Source: JAGQWW01 sp041392845 (GTDB lineage: Bacteria; Bacteroidota; Bacteroidia; Chitinophagales; Saprospiraceae). Taken from it: a stretch of 64,000 nucleotides of DNA. Below are positions 60,277 to 64,000 of this stretch, piece by piece. Below the pieces are notes generated by a model that searched no databases, was not told the DNA's origin, and worked only from the letters and a program-made list of their open reading frames with translations. The position numbers and the translations under genes are program-made. The stretch lies in the NCBI GenBank assembly GCA_041392845.1, contig JAWKLG010000015.1, positions 62,001-126,000 on the forward strand, read 5' to 3'. Position 1 is the first letter of the stretch; every line of letters begins with the position of its first letter.

Positions 60277-61581
60277 ATGGAAAACCTTCGATTTAATTAC
60301 CAATCCTCTTTGCCCTTCATCACTCAACAAGAGATTGATTACCTTTCTCCTTATACCAAAATAGCTTCAGAAGCCCTTCAATCTGGTTCGAGTCCCGGTT
60401 CAGATTTCCTTGGTTGGGTAAAAATGCCTTTCCTGTATGACACCAAAGAATTTGATCGGGTAAAAATTGCTGCTGACAAAATAAGAAACCAGTCTGATAT
60501 TTTGGTCGTGGTTGGAATTGGCGGTTCTTATCTCGGTGCAAAGGCTGCCATAGAATTTCTGTCCCATTCTTTTTATAATAATTTGGATAATGAGAAAAGA
60601 AACGGACCTGCTATAGTGTTCGCAGGTATCAATCTATCTCCTGATTACCTAAATGACTTATTGGACCTTTTGGAAGGAAAGGACTTTTCCATCAATGTAA
60701 TTTCAAAATCAGGTACTACTACCGAACCTGCGATTTCCTTCAGGGTACTAAAAGAATTGACGGAATCAAGGTATGGTAAGGTTGGGGCAAAGGACAGAAT
60801 TTTTGCAACAACCGACCGTCAGAAAGGTGCTTTGAAACAACTTGCAGATCAGGAAGGATATGAAACATTTGTTGTACCTGATGATATAGGCGGAAGATTT
60901 TCTGTTTTAACTCCCGTTGGGCTTTTACCAATTGCTGTTTCGGGAGCAAATATTAATGCCTTGATAAATGGGGCTTTGGATGCTGCTAATACTTGCCAGA
61001 AAAAATTTGATGAAAACCCCGCATTGCAATATGCTACCATCAGAAATATTTTAAATAGAAGAGGAAAGGCCATAGAGATGCTTGTAAGCTATGAGCCAAG
61101 GTGCCAATATATTGCCGAATGGTGGAAACAACTCTATGGGGAGTCGGAAGGAAAAGATGGAAAAGGAATTTTCCCCGCTTCCGCAAACTTCACTGCTGAT
61201 CTTCACAGTTTAGGGCAATTTCTACAAGATGGAACCAGAAATATGTTTGAAACCATTCTTAACATAACTAAACCTAAAAGAGATTTTTTACTAGGTGAAG
61301 ATGTTGATAATTTGGATGGATTAAATTACCTGAGCGGAAAAAAACTTTCATATGTAAATGAAAAAGCCATGCAAGGAACCCTTGAAGCTCATCTTGATGG
61401 AGGAGTCCCAAATCTAATTATTGACCTTGAAGATGCTTCCGAACACTCTTTGGGGAATTTATTTTACTTTTTTGAATACGCTTGTGGGGTAAGTGGAAAC
61501 TTATTGGGGGTCAATCCATTTGACCAGCCAGGAGTCGAGGCTTATAAGAAAAACATGTTCAGATTGCTAGGCAAGAAATAA
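60277..61581 (+). CDS. pgi: Glucose-6-phosphate isomerase
   Basis: This cytoplasmic enzyme interconverts glucose 6-phosphate and fructose 6-phosphate in glycolysis and gluconeogenesis. From the ATG at 60277 it has 434 residues, similar to the shorter bacterial form. Signature blocks are VVGIGGSYLGAKAAIEFL, ISKSGTTTEPAISFRVLKEL, GGRFSVLTPVGLLPIAVSG and NFTADLHSLGQFLQDG. The frame is open back to a TTG at 60226, but the added residues are not typical. It stands alone, divergent from the TonB receptor gene. Confidence 0.96.
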   Translation: MENLRFNYQSSLPFITQQEIDYLSPYTKIASEALQSGSSPGSDFLGWVKMPFLYDTKEFDRVKIAADKIRNQSDILVVVGIGGSYLGAKAAIEFLSHSFYNNLDNEKRNGPAIVFAGINLSPDYLNDLLDLLEGKDFSINVISKSGTTTEPAISFRVLKELTESRYGKVGAKDRIFATTDRQKGALKQLADQEGYETFVVPDDIGGRFSVLTPVGLLPIAVSGANINALINGALDAANTCQKKFDENPALQYATIRNILNRRGKAIEMLVSYEPRCQYIAEWWKQLYGESEGKDGKGIFPASANFTADLHSLGQFLQDGTRNMFETILNITKPKRDFLLGEDVDNLDGLNYLSGKKLSYVNEKAMQGTLEAHLDGGVPNLIIDLEDASEHSLGNLFYFFEYACGVSGNLLGVNPFDQPGVEAYKKNMFRLLGKK

Positions 61582-61815
61582 AACTTTATAATTTTAACTA
61601 AAATATTTACAAGTTTTATAATGATTAAAAAAATCCCCAATTTCTTGTATTGCAGGATACTTATGGATTACAGATTTTTGTATGTGTATTAGGACCCTTT
61701 TTAAAATCCGGTATTTTTAAGATTTAAGCTTTCTTTAAGCTGAAATTTATCGGATCTTTATGTTTGCGACTTTACTTTGAAAGATATTTGAACATTCTAA
61801 ATAAACCGATTACCC
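61582..61815. other. Gene-free region between pgi and the large secreted protein
   Basis: This 234-bp stretch is AT-rich. I see no RNA gene, repeat-family copy or clear terminator. It must hold the promoter of the next gene. Confidence 0.4.
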
Positions 61816-64000
61816 ATGAACTACCGGTTACAACTGGCAATTATATTGCCCTTACTCTTTACTTGTACCTACCTTTCAGGTCAAAATGACCTGCCCATTA
61901 ATTATCAGGCTGTTATTCGAAATGCTGATGGAACCATTGCCAAAAATAAAATGGTTGGTTTGCGATTTTCTTTTTATGATAGTCTTCAAAATTCAGCTCC
62001 TGAATATGTAGAACTCCATGAAATAATGACAACCGATCTGGGCTATGTAAACCTGGAACTAGGAAATGGCCAGGATTTGGAAGGAGAATTCTCAAACATT
62101 TCCTGGAAAAGCAAAAAGGTGTACCTGCAAATTGAAGTCAATACGGGTCAGGGTTTTACTGACCTCGGTATCACCGATTTCAAGGCTGTTCCGTTTTCTA
62201 AATATGCTGATGCAGCCAAAACATCAGAAAAGGCCAGCAACCTCTTTCTAAATGAAATCAAAGATGTATCTGCGCCATCTCCAACAGTAGGGCAAATCCT
62301 AAGGTGGAATGGAGAAACCTGGGTGCCTTCAAAAGATTCTGATATACAAACGCTACAAATTACAGGCAGAACACTTTCAATTTCCAATGGGAATCAGGTA
62401 ACCCTTCCGGAATCGGATGATATGTTTTCTGCAGGTAACGGGATCGATATAAACAATGGGATTATTCAAAACACAGGAGATTTAAATCCGGACGATGATG
62501 TCCTGATTAGTCATGAGGCCGGAGGCATGTTAAACGGAACCTTCGACAACCTGAACCTTAATCTCAATTCCATCGACAATCAGCACTTAAAAAGCAATTC
62601 AATTAGTAGTAGCAATATCATTGATGGCTCCATCCAATCAAATGACTTTAGCTCAATGGGAGCTGCTAATGGCCAGGTTTTGAAATGGAGCAGTTCCAGT
62701 CAAAGATGGATTGTAGCAGATGATGAAGGGGGGCCAAAGCAAACTTTATCTATCAATGGTTCAACCTTGAGCATCAGCGATGGAAACAGTGTTACACTTC
62801 CTAATCAGTCCAATTATGCTCCCGGCATTGGCATCAGCATTCAAGGCCAGAATATCATTAACACCGGTGATACTGATGCTTCAGATGATCTTTTAAAGAC
62901 CTCTAGCTTTGATGGCGATGTAGCCGGAACCTATACCAATCTTAAATTGAAAACTGGTGTGGTTGGAGAATCTATCCTTGCTGCAGGCTCAGTATCTAAT
63001 TTAAAGCTGTCAAACAATGCTGTGACAGGCTCCAAAATTGCAAACATGGGTGCCACCAACGGCCAGGTATTAAAATGGACCGGTACTACATGGGGACCTG
63101 CCAACGATGATACAGGAACCAGTGTTTGGAATATTTCCGGTTCAAACGTTAACAACATCAACCTTGGAAATGTCGGTATAGGCCTGACCAATCCAACTGC
63201 AAAATTACATGTAGTAGGCGACGGCACCACAACTGGAGGAATCAGAATTTCCACACCCGGAACATCCAACAATGGAGCAGCATTATTATTGGATGGCAAT
63301 TCTGTTGATTGGGCATTGATGGCTACCAATCAGGGATTCTCTATGGGAGGTAATAAATTTGTTATCAGGAACCAGACATTTGGTAATACTCCATTTATTC
63401 TAAACTCAAATGGAAATTTAGGACTCAATGTAGATGATCCTAGTGCAAAGTTGGCAGTCTCTGCCACAAATGGAGAAACCAATACCGTTAATATCATTTC
63501 CAACACTGCCAGTAATAATAGCATTATTCTGCAAACCGAATATTCAGGTGATGTAAATGCTCAAAGGGAAGTGACAGCCATCAAAGCAAAGGCAATTTCC
63601 GGAACCGGATTCGGTACCGGTATCCTTGCTGAAGGAGGTAATATTGGTATAAAATCCATTGCTACAGGAGCAAATGCCAACAAGCCGATTTATGGTTTGT
63701 ACGCCGAAGCAACCGGCAATTCAGGAACCCGATATGGTGTATATGGAGCAGCTAATGGAAGTACCGGTGTAAATATCAATTATGGAATTTACGGAACTAC
63801 ATCCGGCTCGGGTTTTGGTAATTATGCGGGGTATTTCCAAGGAAATCTTCATGTTTCCGGTACACTTTCGAAATCTGCAGGTACTTTTAAAATTGACCAT
63901 CCGGCAGACCCGGAAAATAAATACCTGATTCATTCATTTGTTGAGAGTCCGGACATGATGAATGTTTACAATGGAAATATTTCAACAGATGAAAAAGGAT
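61816..64000 (+). CDS. Large secreted repetitive protein (tail-fibre-like), 3'-partial
   Basis: An open frame runs from the ATG at 61816 to the window edge (728 codons). The product has a signal peptide (LAIILPLLFTCTYLSGQ) and an N-terminal domain INYQAVIRNADGTI..., common in secreted proteins of this phylum. A stretched region follows with three units that start GQ-LW-type (GQILRWNGETW near 159, GQVLKWSSSSQRW near 286, GQVLKWTGTTW near 416), two followed by TLSI-NG and VTLP strands. The part from about 460 has fibre-like Gly/Asn/Thr-rich repeats. The end FKIDHPADPENKYLIHSFVE is a stretch found near the C-terminal domain of fibre-like proteins. It may be an adhesin; phage origin is not supported by neighbours. 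Confidence 0.88.
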   Translation, partial: MNYRLQLAIILPLLFTCTYLSGQNDLPINYQAVIRNADGTIAKNKMVGLRFSFYDSLQNSAPEYVELHEIMTTDLGYVNLELGNGQDLEGEFSNISWKSKKVYLQIEVNTGQGFTDLGITDFKAVPFSKYADAAKTSEKASNLFLNEIKDVSAPSPTVGQILRWNGETWVPSKDSDIQTLQITGRTLSISNGNQVTLPESDDMFSAGNGIDINNGIIQNTGDLNPDDDVLISHEAGGMLNGTFDNLNLNLNSIDNQHLKSNSISSSNIIDGSIQSNDFSSMGAANGQVLKWSSSSQRWIVADDEGGPKQTLSINGSTLSISDGNSVTLPNQSNYAPGIGISIQGQNIINTGDTDASDDLLKTSSFDGDVAGTYTNLKLKTGVVGESILAAGSVSNLKLSNNAVTGSKIANMGATNGQVLKWTGTTWGPANDDTGTSVWNISGSNVNNINLGNVGIGLTNPTAKLHVVGDGTTTGGIRISTPGTSNNGAALLLDGNSVDWALMATNQGFSMGGNKFVIRNQTFGNTPFILNSNGNLGLNVDDPSAKLAVSATNGETNTVNIISNTASNNSIILQTEYSGDVNAQREVTAIKAKAISGTGFGTGILAEGGNIGIKSIATGANANKPIYGLYAEATGNSGTRYGVYGAANGSTGVNINYGIYGTTSGSGFGNYAGYFQGNLHVSGTLSKSAGTFKIDHPADPENKYLIHSFVESPDMMNVYNGNISTDEKG

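Noticed and set aside
62931..63329. Minus-strand frame of 132 residues
   Set aside because: It lies antisense to the large open plus-strand frame 61816-64000, which has a signal peptide and family-like repeats.
61816..64000. Prophage tail-fibre gene
   Set aside because: The protein has a signal peptide and the neighbours are housekeeping genes; no phage genes are present.

Overview
The window reads as chromosomal DNA of a free-living member of the Bacteroidota, most likely a Saprospiria-like lineage (the class is an inference). The support is direct: the gliding-motility gene gldC, several secreted proteins with C-terminal type IX secretion (T9SS) sorting domains, a TamB/TamL pair, a TonB-dependent receptor next to a DUF4249 lipoprotein, DUF4403, many lipoproteins, and genes without Shine-Dalgarno sequences. 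I saw no rRNA, tRNA, CRISPR array, transposase or phage structural operon. The first gene enters from the left edge and the last runs off the right edge.

Layout. 1-4.7 kb: a frameshifted ABC permease, a small secreted protein, then trpS-gldC-CNT nucleoside transporter. 4.7-10.8 kb: an ECF sigma factor with a membrane TPR partner, divergent from a frameshifted surface protein and a secreted TPR-CHAT protein. 10.8-19.5 kb: DinB-like protein, S9 peptidase with an extra C-terminal domain, Nudix, TerC, DoxX, ApbE, a DEDDh exonuclease and an NHL-repeat T9SS cargo. 19.9-27 kb: tamB-tamL. 27-28 kb: three tandem copies of a ~350 bp non-coding repeat carrying heptamer arrays and hairpins. 28-32.5 kb: a second operon of ECF sigma factor, membrane TPR protein and TPR-CHAT protein. 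32.6-45.4 kb: lipoproteins, an alpha/beta hydrolase, gpsA, a MOCOS-like PLP enzyme, a PorV-like barrel, thioredoxins, DUF58, PPK2, an OmpA-family protein, lptE and kdsC. 45.5-53.8 kb: three T9SS cargo genes (a four-PDZ protein, a lysyl oxidase with dockerin-like repeats, an M4 metallopeptidase). 53.8-64 kb: DUF4403, an orphan HlyD-like adaptor, a TonB receptor plus DUF4249 pair, pgi, and the start of a large repetitive secreted protein.

The most interesting system is the twice-occurring set of ECF sigma factor, single-pass membrane protein with a periplasmic TPR part, and exported, C-terminally anchored TPR-CHAT caspase-like protein. Both CHAT domains keep the His/Cys dyad. The predicted topology puts the protease and the C-terminal half of the putative anti-sigma on the same side of the membrane. 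I propose a periplasmic protease-controlled sigma switch; this is inference. Other notable items are the bacterial lysyl oxidase, whose copper-binding and cofactor-forming residues line up with animal LOX, and a family of intergenic repeats built from heptamer arrays that run into stop codons.
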